A stretch of DNA of 64,000 nucleotides from Pseudoips prasinana (GCA_951640165.1 OX621241.1:11599001-11663000), one strand, 5' to 3'. Counted from the stretch's first letter, positions 44,078-56,183 are shown. Notes: generated by a model not told the origin, from the sequence alone. Program-made: numbers and translations.

Positions 44078-44330
44078 GGGCCTGTTGGCGTGGGTGGCAA
44101 ATGCTTGCCTTTCGATTCCCACCCAGGACAGATATTTGTGAGCATGAACATGTCTGTTTGTCCTGACTCTAGGTGTAATTATCTATATAAGTATGTATTT
44201 ACAAAAGAAAAGTAGTATATGTATTATATCAGTTATCTGGTTTCCATAGTACAAGCTCTTCTTAGTTTGGGATCAGATGACCGTGTGTTAATAGTGTCCC
44301 AGAATATTATATTATAATTTAAATATGATT
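44078..44330 (+). mobile_element. SINE family A, best copy
   Basis: Head gggcctgttggcgtgggtgg, box B-like cgattcccacccaggacag, body catgtctgtttgtcctgact, atatcagttatctggtttcc, gtttgggatcagatgaccgt, tail of ATTATA. About 250 bp. Confidence 0.85.
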
Positions 44331-45475
44331 CATATACGAGTAAATGCCCAATGTATTATTGTAAAACATATTTCCGATACGCTGGCAAGTTTCCAATGTA
44401 CAAACATTTACGCTATATTTGTTTCTGAGTCTTAGCTTTAACCATCTCCCCTTCGGCCTCTTAACCGCAACCTGGCTTCCAGCTCATCAGAAATGATCGG
44501 TATGGAACTGGTGGTAGTCGAGTCATCATTTATTTTTCTAACTTTAGTATGTCCTCTCAGGAACCTTCATCTAACGCTAATGAACATATTCTATTGAAGT
44601 TGAACTACACCGCACCGTTCTAAATTATTAAGGCCCGTACTATGGAATAAAATCCCTGTATTTCGAAGAACTTTACAAACATGCAATACATGGGCACAAA
44701 CACACCCTGACCCGGAACAACAATGTATGGTTCAATATATGTATATCAGCCATGTGCGGCGCCATATTGCGACATGCGATAGATGGACGAAAAGATTTTT
44801 ATCAAAACGGAGTAATCACGTAACAAACATACAGGCAAATTAATAACATCCGCCCGTTGAAGTCGATAAAAACGACATCAATATCGGATCACAAACGCGA
44901 AAATAATTGGTTAAAAATAAGACCAGTCAAGGGCGAGCCGTGCTTGTACATGAATATTATCGTATCATTGCACAAAACTTTTAGCAAAATATAAAAAACA
45001 ATATATTGGACCCCCCAATATTAATGCTTAATTAATTATTTTTATTAATAATAGGTATACCAATCACCTGTCAACTTGCTGACATACACACGGACAGATG
45101 AAGGTACGGATGAAAAGGGAAAACTTATACCTAGTGATAGGGAGACGGTACGGAATCCTAAAAACAATTATCTACAGCTCAATGTACAATTGCGTGCCAC
45201 GCAAGAGGATTAACCAATTGATTGTTTTATATCAGACTAACGATTAACAAACTCTGTTTAATTTATCTCACACTGCTACATGTGTATGGACTCTATATTT
45301 TAGTTTCTTTCATTCACTCGGCTCGGCTCCACACGGGTATTTTTTGAATCTCAACGCATATACGTCGAGATATATGTACCTATATCTTCATTTAAATTAT
45401 GTAACAATTACATGTTATACATTTAAGGGTCGTAGTCTTTTGTATACTTAGTTTTATAGTCATAGCCAAATGCAC
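44331..45475. other. Stretch without supported gene
   Basis: Low to moderate AT. No ORF with motifs, no clear repeat. Confidence 0.4.
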
Positions 45476-45477
45476 TC

Positions 45478-45716
45478 ACCGGCCCGTAAATGATCGATGA
45501 GGTTAAGCAACTGGCTAGCGGTCAATCCATAGATGGGTGACCGTTAATGTGGTTTAATTTCTGAGTGTCTCCGTGCTTCGGAGGACACGTTAAGCTGTCG
45601 ATCCCAGCTGTAGCCATTAGGCAACAGTCGTTAAGTCATGTCTGAGGCCTACTGGGTGGCTCGAACAACTTTGACACCAGGGTGACCACTACCTATACGA
45701 TAATAAGTAAGTAAGT
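45478..45716 (+). mobile_element. 5S rRNA-like SINE family D, forward copy
   Basis: gatgaggttaagcaactggc, agcggtcaatccatagatgg, gtgaccg, then the family tail ccgtgcttcggaggacacgt, ttaggcaacagtcgttaagt, and an end of taagtaagtaagt. Confidence 0.8.
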
Positions 45717-45739
45717 CATTATTACATAATAATATAATA

Positions 45740-46085
45740 CAGCGTGGAACATCTCTGCCGGAAGCCGAACTGACAATCTATCAAGTCGGGGCCAACACGC
45801 GACAGTTGCTCACTGAGACGGGCAGAAATGACAAATCAAGCGCTTGCGCACCTCGTCCAGCAGACAGATAGGTCAGAACGCCGAGGGAGAATCGGCGGTC
45901 CTGCCCAGCTTGTGCTACAGTACAAGCCTGGCCTCTTTACATACGGTATTATGGAGACAACTGGTGAACAGCCGCCTCAACCGATCCCCCAAGATTGCCG
46001 GAGCGAAGAACCATGCCCGGCCCGGTACCCCATCCGCCACCTAAAACTGATGGTCGGTCTGGTTTATGTTTGTCAGTATGTGGAT
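45740..46085 (+). other. GC-rich block, unrecognised
   Basis: Two overlapping open frames (86 and 66 codons). The second reads SLASLHTVLWRQLVNSRLNR, SPKIAGAKNHARPGTPS. It looks like repeat-derived coding sequence but I cannot name it. Confidence 0.35.
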
Positions 46086-46290
46086 TAGATTTTTCTGCAA
46101 AATTAAAATAGTAGGAGTATCTGTGCTATTTCCTCACAATATTACGACATAAACACATGTGTGAGCAAACATTTTAAATATTATGGTCCATTTTAATATT
46201 TATTATAATAGTTATAATAGATATTTAAATGTAAATTTTAAATGCATTGAAAACAACATGGAATAAAATAACATGTATTAATATATACTA

Positions 46291-47606
46291 CTCTGTCAAG
46301 AAAGTACCGGGAAAAGATCAATAATATACAAAATGTTTGTTATTCATCCAAATTTATTTTATCACCTTCAAAGTATGCTCCTTCAGAAACGATACACTTA
46401 CGCCAACGAATAATCCATTCATCAAAACATTTTTTAAACGCTGCTTTCGGAATTGAGTTCAGTTCTCGCCGCGAATTCTCCTTTATGTCTTCTACCGATT
46501 GAAAACGGGTACCACGAAGTAGTAATTTGAGTTTAGGAAAAAGAAAGAAGTCAGCTGGAGCCATATCTGGTGAATATGGTGGTTGCTGGATGGTATTTGT
46601 TGACTGTTTGGTCAAAAATTCGTTCACAATGATGGCCTTGTGCGAAGGCGCATTACCGTGGTGCAAAATCCAAGAATTTTCTTTCCACAAATCTGGCCTT
46701 TTTCGTCGAATTTGCTCTCTTAAACGCCGCATAACGCTCAAATAATATTCATTATTTACCGTTCGACCTTCCGGTAAGAATTCAGAGTGCACAACACCGC
46801 GATAGTCAAAGAAAACAGTCAACATGACTTTGAGTTTTGATCGACTTTGGCGTGGTTTTTTCGGTTTCGGTTCAGTTGGAAGGCGCCACTCCGAAGCTTG
46901 TTGACTAGTTTGCATGTCAAACTCGTAAACCCACGTCTCGTCACCAGAAACAATGCGTTTCATGAATGTTGGGTCGGAATTGACTTCTACCATGTCCTCA
47001 GCGACTTTCATGCGATTGAGTTTTTGGAGAAAATTCAGATCTTTTGGGACTAGCCGAGCGGCAACATGTTTCATATCCAAATGATTAGTTAAAATGGTAC
47101 GAATCGACTCGTGAGATACAGAAAGTTCGGCGGCTATCTCTCTCAGAGTTGAATGAGGATTTTCAGTCACTATTTCCTTCACTTTTGCGATGTTAACTTC
47201 AGTTGCAGACGTTGATGGCCTACCAGAGCGAGGCAAATCTTTCATCACATCTCGACCGCTTTTGAACGCTTTGAACCACTCATAAGCACGAGTTTTTGAT
47301 AAAGTCGATTCACCGTAAGCCTTCTGTAACATTTTCAGTGACTCCGAACACGAAATTCCATCAGCGATGCAAAATTTAAGACAAACTCTTTGTTCGATAT
47401 TTTTGTCCATTATGAGATTCGCAATACACACTATATATGATATTACTAAAACCAGCACTGTATTTAATATAAATAACAGATGCAACTCAAACTCCGCTCC
47501 AAAATGGATAACAGTTGTGCCAATCTAACAACAACAAAATAAAACAAATATTTGAATTTGGAACCATAAACAAATCATCCATTCCCGATACTTTTTTGAC
47601 TGAATG
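46291..47606 (-). mobile_element. Mariner transposon, nearly complete
   Basis: 1316 bp between TA dinucleotides (46289-46290 and 47607-47608). Terminal repeats: gtcaagaaagtaccgggaa on the left, and agtcaaaaaagtatcgggaa read inward from the right. It carries one full-length transposase ORF. The size is typical of mariner (about 1.3 kb). Confidence 0.93.
46340..47410 (-). CDS. Mariner transposase, second catalytic Asp replaced by Gly
   Basis: 356 residues with no stops. The start is the ATG at 47410 (MDKNIEQRVCLKFC), the usual mariner N terminus; the open frame extends 25 codons upstream. Helix-turn-helix region: LREIAAELSVSHESIRTIL. First catalytic Asp in SGDETWVYEFD (157). The second motif reads HHGNAPSH where the family has HxDNAxxH, so the catalytic Asp is Gly (252). 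Third Asp in APADFFLF (287), giving the D,D34D spacing. WVYEF and YSPDMAP are conserved. The protein would bind its ends but is expected not to cut DNA. Host role unlikely; this is a recent but dead copy. Confidence 0.95.
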   Translation of the reverse strand: MDKNIEQRVCLKFCIADGISCSESLKMLQKAYGESTLSKTRAYEWFKAFKSGRDVMKDLPRSGRPSTSATEVNIAKVKEIVTENPHSTLREIAAELSVSHESIRTILTNHLDMKHVAARLVPKDLNFLQKLNRMKVAEDMVEVNSDPTFMKRIVSGDETWVYEFDMQTSQQASEWRLPTEPKPKKPRQSRSKLKVMLTVFFDYRGVVHSEFLPEGRTVNNEYYLSVMRRLREQIRRKRPDLWKENSWILHHGNAPSHKAIIVNEFLTKQSTNTIQQPPYSPDMAPADFFLFPKLKLLLRGTRFQSVEDIKENSRRELNSIPKAAFKKCFDEWIIRWRKCIVSEGAYFEGDKINLDE

Positions 47607-47627
47607 TATGATCACAATCAATTTTGA

Positions 47628-47885
47628 CTTGACGGGCATGTTGGTTTGGTTGGCTAATGCTTGCTTTTCACGCCGGAGCTCATGGGATCGATTCCCACCC
47701 AGGACAGATATTTGTGTTTGGGTAGGCCTTTATCCAGCAGAGACGTCTTTCGGCTGATATGATGATGGTGATGAAGTATGTATTTAATATTTTTAAAGTA
47801 GTCTATGTAGTATGTTATCTGGTTTTCATAGTACAAGCTCTGCTTTGTTTAGGATCAGATGGCCGTGTGTAAATAATAATGTATA
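47628..47885 (+). mobile_element. SINE family A with LINE-tail insertion
   Basis: cgggcatgttggtttggttg head and gggatcgattcccacccagg box B, then gtaggcctttatccagcaga gacgtctttcggctgatatg (a LINE tail), then the SINE 3' body agctctgctttgtttaggat. Confidence 0.7.
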
Positions 47886-48080
47886 TTTGTACGTCTAATA
47901 TGACACGGCAGGTTGATCCCAATTTACTACTACCATTTTCTAAATGTAACTAACATACTTCTCGTTTCATACAAATATTTTTTTCCTTATCTTATCTTGG
48001 CAGACCCTTTATTTCATATAGCAAGTAAATTCCGTGATATAACGTGAACTGTAGGTACCTACAGCTATGTAGGTACAATT

Positions 48081-48183
48081 AACCTCCACTTAATTATTTA
48101 ATTAGTCATTCAATAATAGTAAGTAATAGTATTAATTAATTTTCCTTTAGTTAAATGATTAATTAAAATAATTAAGTGGAGGT
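48081..48183. repeat. AT-rich inverted repeat
   Basis: cctccacttaattattta / aataattaagtggagg arms of about 30 bp with some mismatches. Confidence 0.7.
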
Positions 48184-48374
48184 AAATTGAGTTAGTATTA
48201 AGCTTCCGCCAGCTGTACATTGCGGAACACCGTACTCAAATCTGTTTATTAATTTCATGATAAGTAGGTACCTAAAAAAACACTCATACGCAGCTTTAAA
48301 AAAAATGTGATAATAACTTTTGAAACGAAGTTCTTTAACGGGCTTGCGGCAGGGGTTAGCTGGTAAAAATTTAA

Positions 48375-48458
48375 CCTTATGCTTATGTGATAAAGTCAAA
48401 AATCTATAAAAGAAATTTGATAGATTGGAGTAGCTGGATGTCCTGACGTCTGTACACA
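48375..48458 (-). mobile_element. MITE-2 half copy
   Basis: ttatgcttatgtgataaagt, aaagaaatttgatagattgg, agtagctggatgtcctgacg, tctgtaca. Confidence 0.7.
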
Positions 48459-48597
48459 ACGCTCATCTGCGCAAATCTCTTCGTGCGATTTTCGGGCCTT
48501 TTATATTATATACGAGTGTATGCGTGAAAGTATCGAGATTCGAGCAGACAGAACAAAATATATGTATGCGATATCTTAAGCATTCCCTGTCAATAAA

Positions 48598-48790
48598 AAA
48601 AAACCGGCCAAGTGCGAGTGCCATGAAGGGTTCCGTAGCAGCAAGTATTTCAGTTGATGAAATGAAAGGTAAATTGTGGTTTACGGTTTATGACGTATTA
48701 AAAAAACTGCTTACTAGATCTCGTTCAAAATAATTTTCGGTGGGGTTTAAGGGTTCCGTTATTTGCCATTTGGCTACGGAACCCTAGAAA
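48598..48790 (+). repeat. Repeat family E
   Basis: aaaccggccaagtgcgagtg, ccatgaagggttccgtagca, cttactagatctcgttcaaa, end ggctacggaaccctag. Confidence 0.75.
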
Positions 48791-49042
48791 GGATTATTAA
48801 AATCGTTTCCCCTACAAGGCATACATCGCGTAGCATAGATAATAGATATACCTAAAAGCCAATTAAAAAGAAATTACTTACGTCTTACGTAGTTACGACT
48901 GGATGCCGTCCTTTGTTTAAAGTCGGCTAATGATAACCTTCTTCTTTGTATAATGAAAAAGAAAAAAAAAGATTTTTTTATTTTCAGGTGACACGACCCG
49001 TATTTTGTTAGTAGGTTTTACTTAAGACTGTATACTATAACA

Positions 49043-49183
49043 GACGCCAGCACATCCAGCTACCCCAATCTGTCAAATTTCTTTTATAGATATTCAAATT
49101 TATCACATAAGTATAAGGTTCTCTTTCAGTTGGGGAAATTTGACAGATTGGGGTAGCTTGATGTGCTGGCGTCTGTACATTTA
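49043..49183. mobile_element. MITE-2, complete copy
   Basis: About 140 bp with long terminal repeats: cagacgccagcacatccagc, taccccaatctgtcaaattt and their complement. The centre is AT-rich. Confidence 0.85.
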
Positions 49184-49189
49184 TGATCT

Positions 49190-49654
49190 TTTCACGTTAA
49201 ACCAAGTCACTTTTAAAGTCTATTAAAAACATGAAAGTTTTGATACAGTTTCTGCAGTTTTAACAATCGTACAATTGGCAATTTTATCGCTTAATTATTA
49301 GGTACAACAGTTTACAGTTCTCCTATCATTGCCCGTCACTATGCGCCATCCTATATCCGCGCTTAATTGTGTGACATTCATTACTGTTTCAATCTTGAGT
49401 CTACTTCAGTATTGTTCTTGAAAACTGTAACAATGACATCGTCCGGCTAACCGACACCAATGAATGGTTTAGTCGACACATAAATACCACGGCAAATTGT
49501 GAAAAATTGCTGCCTTACATGTTTAAATAACAACTGATTCAACGAAGCGGAACAATGAACATATAACATGACGAATATGCTAAGTGCGGTAAAAATTAAA
49601 CAATACTAAACATTTTGCATAAAGATTTTTTTTAAATGTATATATTTTTTTGAT
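49190..49654. other. Stretch without supported gene
   Basis: AT-rich. No ORF or repeat recognised. Confidence 0.4.
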
Positions 49655-49745
49655 AATAATAATATCCTAGGGCATTATTGACACACGACCATCTGATCCC
49701 AAACTAAGCAGAGCTTGTACTATGGAAACCAGATAACTGATATAT
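49655..49745 (-). mobile_element. SINE family A, 3' part, reverse
   Basis: ataatatcctagggcattat, cgaccatctgatcccaaact, aagcagagcttgtactatgg, aaccagataactgatat. Confidence 0.75.
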
Positions 49746-49874
49746 TACAAATACCAAATATGTGTTCATTTATTTTTAGATTTTATACGTGTTATAAATT
49801 AATCTAATAAAACTAATTTATCATTCCAATAAAAACTATTCTAGTAATTAAAATAATTAACGCTAAATTAAAAA

Positions 49875-52756
49875 CTAAACTCTAAAAATATCAAAATCGA
49901 AATTCGCGCCAGTGGGTAACGTTCCTAGAATGCTGGCAGCATTGCCACGTTGTATAGCAATGCTCAGTTGTTGAGCTAAATATAGGCCAGCATTTCGGGA
50001 ACGTGTCGTTTCTCCTAGTCGAGCTGCCGTTTCTCTATAGATTTCTTTGGCCCCAGGTCCCCACGGCCCCAAAGTTTCAACCCCAAAAGGCGTAAATATA
50101 TAACTGCTATTAAGCGTGCTTTATTTGCGCCTCTTAAGGCTCTCAGCTGATTCAGCCGCCGCACCAGCCCTTATTTGAGTCCCGGCAAGATGAGAAGGCG
50201 CAAGGGTGTCCACGCAGGTAGCGTCCCACACCAGGGTCTTTTCCCATCGTCACGCAATAAACCTGACGGCTCTAAAATAGCGGCGTAGTTTGCGGTGGTA
50301 AAAGCCCGGCGGATGATGTCATTTAGACTGGCGTGGCGGGGAATCCGCCCAGCGCTTTTGCTGCATGATAACCCGTGGTGACCGAGCTGGCCGACGACAA
50401 CTCCACACTGGCAAAGATGCGGTGCACAGCACGATGCGCCCAGACGTAGGGAAACTGCAATTCGGAAAGAGGTGCCGTCCATTAAAGTGCCTGTGTTAGG
50501 CGATGGAAGGGCCTGAAGCCACAAACCCGACTCCCATTCTGCAACGGCTAAAAGACGGGCACGATCTGCGGGGCTAGAATGCGTTTGTATGAGTTGCTTC
50601 CGTACTAGCTCGCAGAGCGGCCTGTCCCATTGTCGCTGGGATGAAGTGTTGGTTGGGAAATCGGTGTTTGGGCAAGCTAAACACCATTCACTCCTGGCCT
50701 CCGCCATGTTACTTACGTTTAAATTACTTAAAGACGTCGCAAGAATTTTTTCGGTTAAAATTTGTGTTCCATGAACGGAGGAGAGGAATGCAGGAAGAGC
50801 TACATCGGAAATAGCCCTGACGCCAAGACCCCCCAATCGCACTGGGAGTGAAGCCTGCAACCATGCTCGCTCTTCAAAATTTATGTTCAAATCGGTTGCC
50901 AAAGTCTTTTTCACGATATTGTCTAAGTTTTGTAGTAAGTCAGTGTGCTTCCAAAGTTGACAACATCGCAAAATATATGTAAAATTAGGCACGAAAAGAC
51001 AGAATTTTAAAATAGTAAAGGCCATGTGCATATTAATTTTTGATAAACGGTCCGAGCACTCTACAAAATTTTGAATTTTGGTATCGATAAAAGAAGGAAT
51101 GAATTCGTTAAAGATAGGAGAGCCCAAAAGACACAACGAAAATTTGTCAACAATTTTTATATTCGGTGCCAAAATGTTAAATTTATTGATTACCAAATCT
51201 TTGGAAGGGCAGTCGTCTGCAACAAAAAGCTCACATTTGGAAAAATTTAGTTCCAGACCTATGTGGCGAAACTCTTCTATTAGAAAACATAGGTCATTAT
51301 AAACGGTCTCAACTTTACCGGACATCGTCCCATCATCCAAATACCAAACATTAAGCTTAGATTGAAGACGTTGAATGATGGGATGAATGGCAAGGCTAAA
51401 TAATGCTGGACCAAGAGGATCACCTTGCTGGCATCCAACAGCAGAAGAAATTTCGTTGCCGAGATACGTCAATTTAGAAGGTGAGCTATAACATTGCCAG
51501 ATAAAATTATATAAATTTGGGATTTTGTCCTTTACTTGTGTCAGTAGAGCTCCCCTATCCACCGAGTTGAAGGCATTCTTCACATCCACCTTAAGCAGCA
51601 CCTCTCCGCGGTTTTGTTCTAAAAACGTCCGCACGGAATGAACAGCGGCTTCACAACCACCTCGCGAACCAAAACCAAGCTGCACGGGCTGAAACAGATC
51701 CGATAAATGAGAAGATGTTTTTTTGCAGCAAATTTTGGCTGCGAGGCGTCGATAAGTCATTCCGACGGCGATAGGTCGTATTCCACCATATTTCTTTTTA
51801 AGGGCACAAAGATTGGCGCCATATAGTACTTCGGTGACATCTCTATTGACCCGACCCGACAACATGAGGGTGACCAGAGCCGTCAAATCCTTCAAAAGCG
51901 TATCTACAGTATCACCACTCACTCCGCACAGTAAATCTTTTAGATGTTGTGGTCTGAGGCCATCTAAACCACCTGCGGAGCAGCTCTGGAAGGACTCAAC
52001 GGCAGCAGCCACTTCCTGGGTGGTCACTTCAACGTCCCCAGAGTCTTCCGGTACCTCGGGAATTTGGTGACCAGCAACGAAAGGTGAATGTTTTCCCTTT
52101 AAAATCAAAAAAGTTTCTTCGTTAGAGGGCGCCATTGTATCGCTGGAGAACAAAATTCGGGCAGCACCTTTTATATCTCCATCACCAACTCTGCTCTCTA
52201 CAGCTCTATAGGTAGCAGAGTCGGTAACAGGCCTAGAAGTAAAATTAAAATTTTGATTGGGGTGCAAACTTATAGCCGAACGTAAATTTTGTTCATCCGT
52301 TATGCCATACCTCACGCAGTTTTCTTTTACTCTCGTAGTCAACGATTTTTTGTTATTTATTTCACGCTTGACGTGAAGTACGGCATATGGGAAAAATATC
52401 AAATGTTCCCAGGCGCCCTTTGTGTTTGTATCAATCACGGCCTTAATAGACTTTGATAAAGCAGCGGCGACAGAGAGGCGAGCACCGCGAGGGATTCGTT
52501 TTAAAATAGGTTTTGTAATTTTACATTGCGAAAGAGTTTTCCAAAAGAATTGATCGGGTGTAGACGTATTATTTTGGGTTTCGAAACAATTTGGAGCCGA
52601 AAGGGGTAGGTTAACATTTTTGTGACTTTTTCCCCGGTGTATTTTTAAGCCTCTCTGCCCCTTGAAAAGACGTACCTGGGAACATTCAGGGCACTGCACT
52701 AAGTCCTCCAGTGACACAATATTTTGCACATTGTTGGTCTGAACGCACCGTGGCAT
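49875..52756 (-). pseudogene. Zinc-finger / YLDD reverse transcriptase / nuclease-like retroelement ORF
   Basis: 861 residues in one frame (52756-50171). An N-terminal C2H2 finger (C22, C25, H40, H45), then PRGARLSVAAAL and NTKGAWEHL. Reverse transcriptase: KVDVKNAFNSVDR (first Asp, 391), CQQGDPLGPALF (443-454) and WYLDDGTM (472-476, YLDD instead of the usual YADD). Then a Cys/His knuckle (CQCG, HHGLSC) and RHASLNDIIRRA, LEPSGL and DGKRP. At DGKRP the frame changes. Another frame continues [14 protein letters not shown] and [15 protein letters not shown], reaches a TAA, and then runs ETLGPWGPGAKEIYRE to QLSIAIQRGNAASILGTLP (50072-49875). So the C terminus is there but broken by a short deletion and a stop. 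It resembles LINEs with a restriction-like endonuclease; the clade is not certain. Confidence 0.85.
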
Positions 52757-52759
52757 GTC

Positions 52760-53280
52760 CGGGGTATCAATAATACTTAATATAGGATTAACAACTCAAA
52801 AAACAATAAAATTAAAACTCCTGAAATAAAAACTAAAAACATAAATAATTAAAAATGACACAATTACACCACACGAATGTCTTTTTGATGTCCTCTATTG
52901 CGCAGACTCCGAAACCGGCAGCGTCTTTATTTACTGTTTGATTGGACGCCTGTCTTTTAACGGCTGCATCCCGGCCAATCACTGAAATGGGAATTGCCAT
53001 AGCAACCAAATGTCGTTTGGTGAGCGGTGTCAAAACCAACTGCTATTAGAATAGTAATAAAATGTTTATAAAACGCAAACGCAGCGACGCCCGTCTTTTC
53101 CACTGCCTACCGGAACTTAAAATTTTGCAGTGGAATTACGCATCGCATCAAAAGGCACTACTTTCGGCCTAAAATTATTTATTTCGATGGGCGACAGTTC
53201 TCATCGGTCGTGTCAATATTTTTATTTATTTTAAAAAAAGAAAGCAAATACTATTTTTCTTCAGTGAATACATCAAATCA
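52760..53280. other. Leader region of the retroelement or unrelated
   Basis: The only open frame (52833-53039) lacks motifs. The 5' end of the upstream retroelement could not be placed. Confidence 0.35.
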
Positions 53281-55147
53281 ATCAATCAATCAGCCTATCG
53301 CAGTCCACTGCTGGACATAAGCCTCTCCTAACACGCGCCATTGCACACGGTCCTCCGCCTTCCGCATCCAGTCTGTCCCAGCGACCCTTTTGAGGTCGTC
53401 GGTCCACCTAGCTGGGGGCCGTCCTACCTTACGCTTACCAAGTCGCGGTCTCCACTCTAGAACACGTTTGCTCCATCGGCCGTCGGTCCTTCTGCAGATG
53501 TGACCAGCCCATTGCCACTTCAGCTTGCTAAGTCTGCGAGCTATGTCGGTAACTTTGGTTCTTTGTCGGATTACTTCGTTACGAATTTTATCCTTCAAAG
53601 AGACGCCGAGCATAGCCCGCTCCATAGCTCGCTGTGCGACTTTCAATTTATGGACTAGTCCCACTGTGAGTGTCCACGTCTCAGCACCGTAGGTCATAAC
53701 AGGTAGGACGCATTGGTTGTAGACTTTAGACTTCAGACATTGCGGTAAAGGCGAGGAGAAGACATGACGTAGTTTGCCAAATGCTGCCCAACCCAACTGG
53801 ATCCTGCGGTTGATTTCTTTCTCGAAGTTGTTTCTACCCAATTGGACAACTTGTCCAAGGTAGACATACTCCCGAACAACTTCGAGCATCGAACCATCGA
53901 CGTAGATTGGTCCCGGCGTGACATGTTCATTGAACATGATCTTGGTTTTATCCAAGTTCATGCCGAGTCCGACACCTCGAGAGGCTCCATTTAGGCTTTG
54001 CAGCATTTCGCTTAACTGTTCCAGTGACTCTGCAACGATGACGATATCATCGGCGAACCGAAGGTGTGAGATGTATTCGCCGTTGATGTTAATGCCCCGT
54101 CCAGTCCAGTCCAGCGTCTTGAAGACGTCTTCGAGCGCGTTGGTGAAGAGCTTAGGGGATATTACATCCCCCTGTCTCACCCCTCGACGCAGCTCGATCG
54201 GGCTGGTCTTTTGGTCCTGGACCTGGACGGTCATTGTGGCGGTATCATACAGACATCTCAGCACCTCGATATAGCGCCAATCGATGCGACATCGCTGCAG
54301 AGCATCCAAAACCGCCCAGGTTTCGATGGAGTCGAAAGCTTTCTCGTAGTCCACGAAGGCCATACACAGCGGCTGATTGTACTCTTCAGTCTTCTGTACA
54401 ATCTGCCGAACAGTATGGATGTGGTCTACGGTGCTGTAGCCTTTTCGAAACCCGGCTTGTTCCGCAGGCTGGAACTCGTCAAGTCTTCTGGCGAGGCGGT
54501 TTGTGAGTACTCTCGAGAACAACTTGTAAACGTGGCTCAGCAGTGAGATGGGTCTGTAGTTCTTCAGCAAGGTTTTGTCACCTTTTTTGAAGAACAGAAC
54601 CACCGCACTCCCGCTCCACGCTTGAGGTGTTAAGCCCTGGTGAATGACGGAATTAAAGAGACTCGCTAGCTCTTTCAGGATTGGAATCCCGCCTGCCTTC
54701 AGGAGCTCAGTGGTGATTCCGTCATCACCTGGCGACTTGTTGTTCTTAAGCTGCTCGAGAGCCACTCTGACCTCGTCCTGGTTGACATCAGGGATGTCTT
54801 CCGTGTAATGGCGTGTGAGTGGGGCTCTGTGGTCGTCAGCGCTGGGCCTCGTGGGTTTAGTGGTTCGTTATGCGTACAGGTCTTTGTAGAAACTCTCAAT
54901 TTCCTCGAGTATCTCGAACTTGGAGGTCACGGTTTTGCCATCCGCAGTTTTAAGTTTCGTCAGATGAGACCTAGCTGGCGAGCAAAAACTTTGGTGCCTC
55001 TGTTCTGTTCAATCGCAGCCGCGATGGCGCGGGTGTTGGAACATCGGAGGTCACGTCGCACCAGCTTCCGGATCTTCCGGTTGAGGTTTCTCCCATCCGG
55101 CGAATACGCCTGCGTGGATGACATTTCCCGTTTCGTCCCGACCATTA
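53281..55147 (-). pseudogene. RTE LINE reverse transcriptase, 5'-truncated
   Basis: Open from 54765 to 53290 (491 codons): KNNKSPGDDGITTELLKAGG, LKNYRPISLLSHVYKLFSRV, EQAGFRKGYSTVDHI, AFVDYEKAFDSIE, RRGVRQGDVISPKLF, LRFADDIVIVAE (catalytic FADD), VYLGQVV, KLKWQWAGHICRR, VGRPPARWTDDLKRVAGTDW. Upstream it continues with DDHRAPLTRHYTEDIP, an in-frame TAA near 54866, KLKTADGKTVTS and, after a frameshift, AAAIEQNRGTKVFARQLG. The endonuclease domain is missing. The 3' end is a short (ATTG)n tract. A different subfamily from 26923. Confidence 0.9.
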
Positions 55148-55424
55148 ATATACCTGTATTGTTTTAATATTGAATGATCGATGACCGATGGACTATTAAA
55201 TCTGTCTACTAAATTTGTTTTAGTGTCGCGGTTCTTTACATAAGATTTACTATAAAGGATGAGATGAGAAGAAAATAGATGTAATGACACTTTAAGTCAA
55301 GTCAGGAATAACCATATAAGGAGACTCAAGGTCCCTAAAAGCAATGGAGAGTGATATGTTCGGGGTTTACCAGGCAGAGACGTTAAAATTTGCCAAGATG
55401 AAGTAATAGTAGGCAGGGAACATT

Positions 55425-55665
55425 GTTTCTAGAACCAATGCCCACCGGGTCAGAAAGATCCTCGATGGCAAACACGAACTGGAAGACGCATCGAGGGTAT
55501 GCCCCTATCAAATGGACGGTTGATCTAGATAATATCTGTGATTGATCTTGCAAGGCTCGCTGTGAGCCGTTGGATGCGGAAAGTTCAAGACCGGCAATTG
55601 TCGAGACCTATGCCCAGCAGTGGGCATCTTCGGTTGATATGATGCCGATGATCAACAACAGATTT
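55425..55665 (+). mobile_element. RTE 3'-end fragment
   Basis: gaactggaagacgcatcgag, atcaaatggacggttgatct, gagacctatgcccagcagtg, ggcatcttcggttgatatga: the C-terminal coding end and tail of an RTE LINE, frame broken. Confidence 0.7.
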
Positions 55666-55827
55666 CAAGTAGGTTAACGACAAATCCTCAAAGCAAGACG
55701 AATTTCTCAAGTGATCTAGGTATGTTCTAAATGAATAAATATAAACATGGGAAACTCATGACAATGAAACATACTTTTAAATAAATAAAAAAGGTTTTTG
55801 CTCACGAGAAGCGCTTGTAAGTAGTCA

Positions 55828-55866
55828 GAACATGTTTGTAGTCATATAATTACTACAAACATGTTC
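55828..55866. repeat. 15-bp hairpin, 9-nt loop
   Basis: gaacatgtttgtagt (55828-55842) and exact complement (55852-55866). Confidence 0.85.
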
Positions 55867-55997
55867 ACAATTAAGTATAGGCACATAATTATTTCTAGTT
55901 ACATACATTCTAACATCCATTAACTAAACCAATTTAAAGCAAAAATACAATGAACATATTATTATAATAAATGTCACCTGTGTGGTATGTTGTAAAT

Positions 55998-56183
55998 CCT
56001 ACCAATAAATGCGAAAGATTGTTAGTATGGATATTTGTTGCTCTTTCAAGCAAAAAATACTGAACGGATTCTGATGAAACTTTGTAGTAATATAGCTTAT
56101 ATATCCGAATTACACATAGCCTATAATTTATAAACTTTACTCTTAATAAACTTAACGCGGATAAAACGGTGGGTCACTGCTCG
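55998..56183 (+). mobile_element. Lep1-like Helitron (H7), diverged
   Basis: TCCTACCAATAAATGCGAAA start, body ttgttgctctttcaagcaaa, end aacgcggataaaacggtggg then tcactgCTCGT, a mutated CTAG terminus. Confidence 0.75.

Noticed and set aside
45828..46088. Small host gene
   Set aside because: Two overlapping GC-rich frames without start, splice or domain evidence; more likely repeat-derived.
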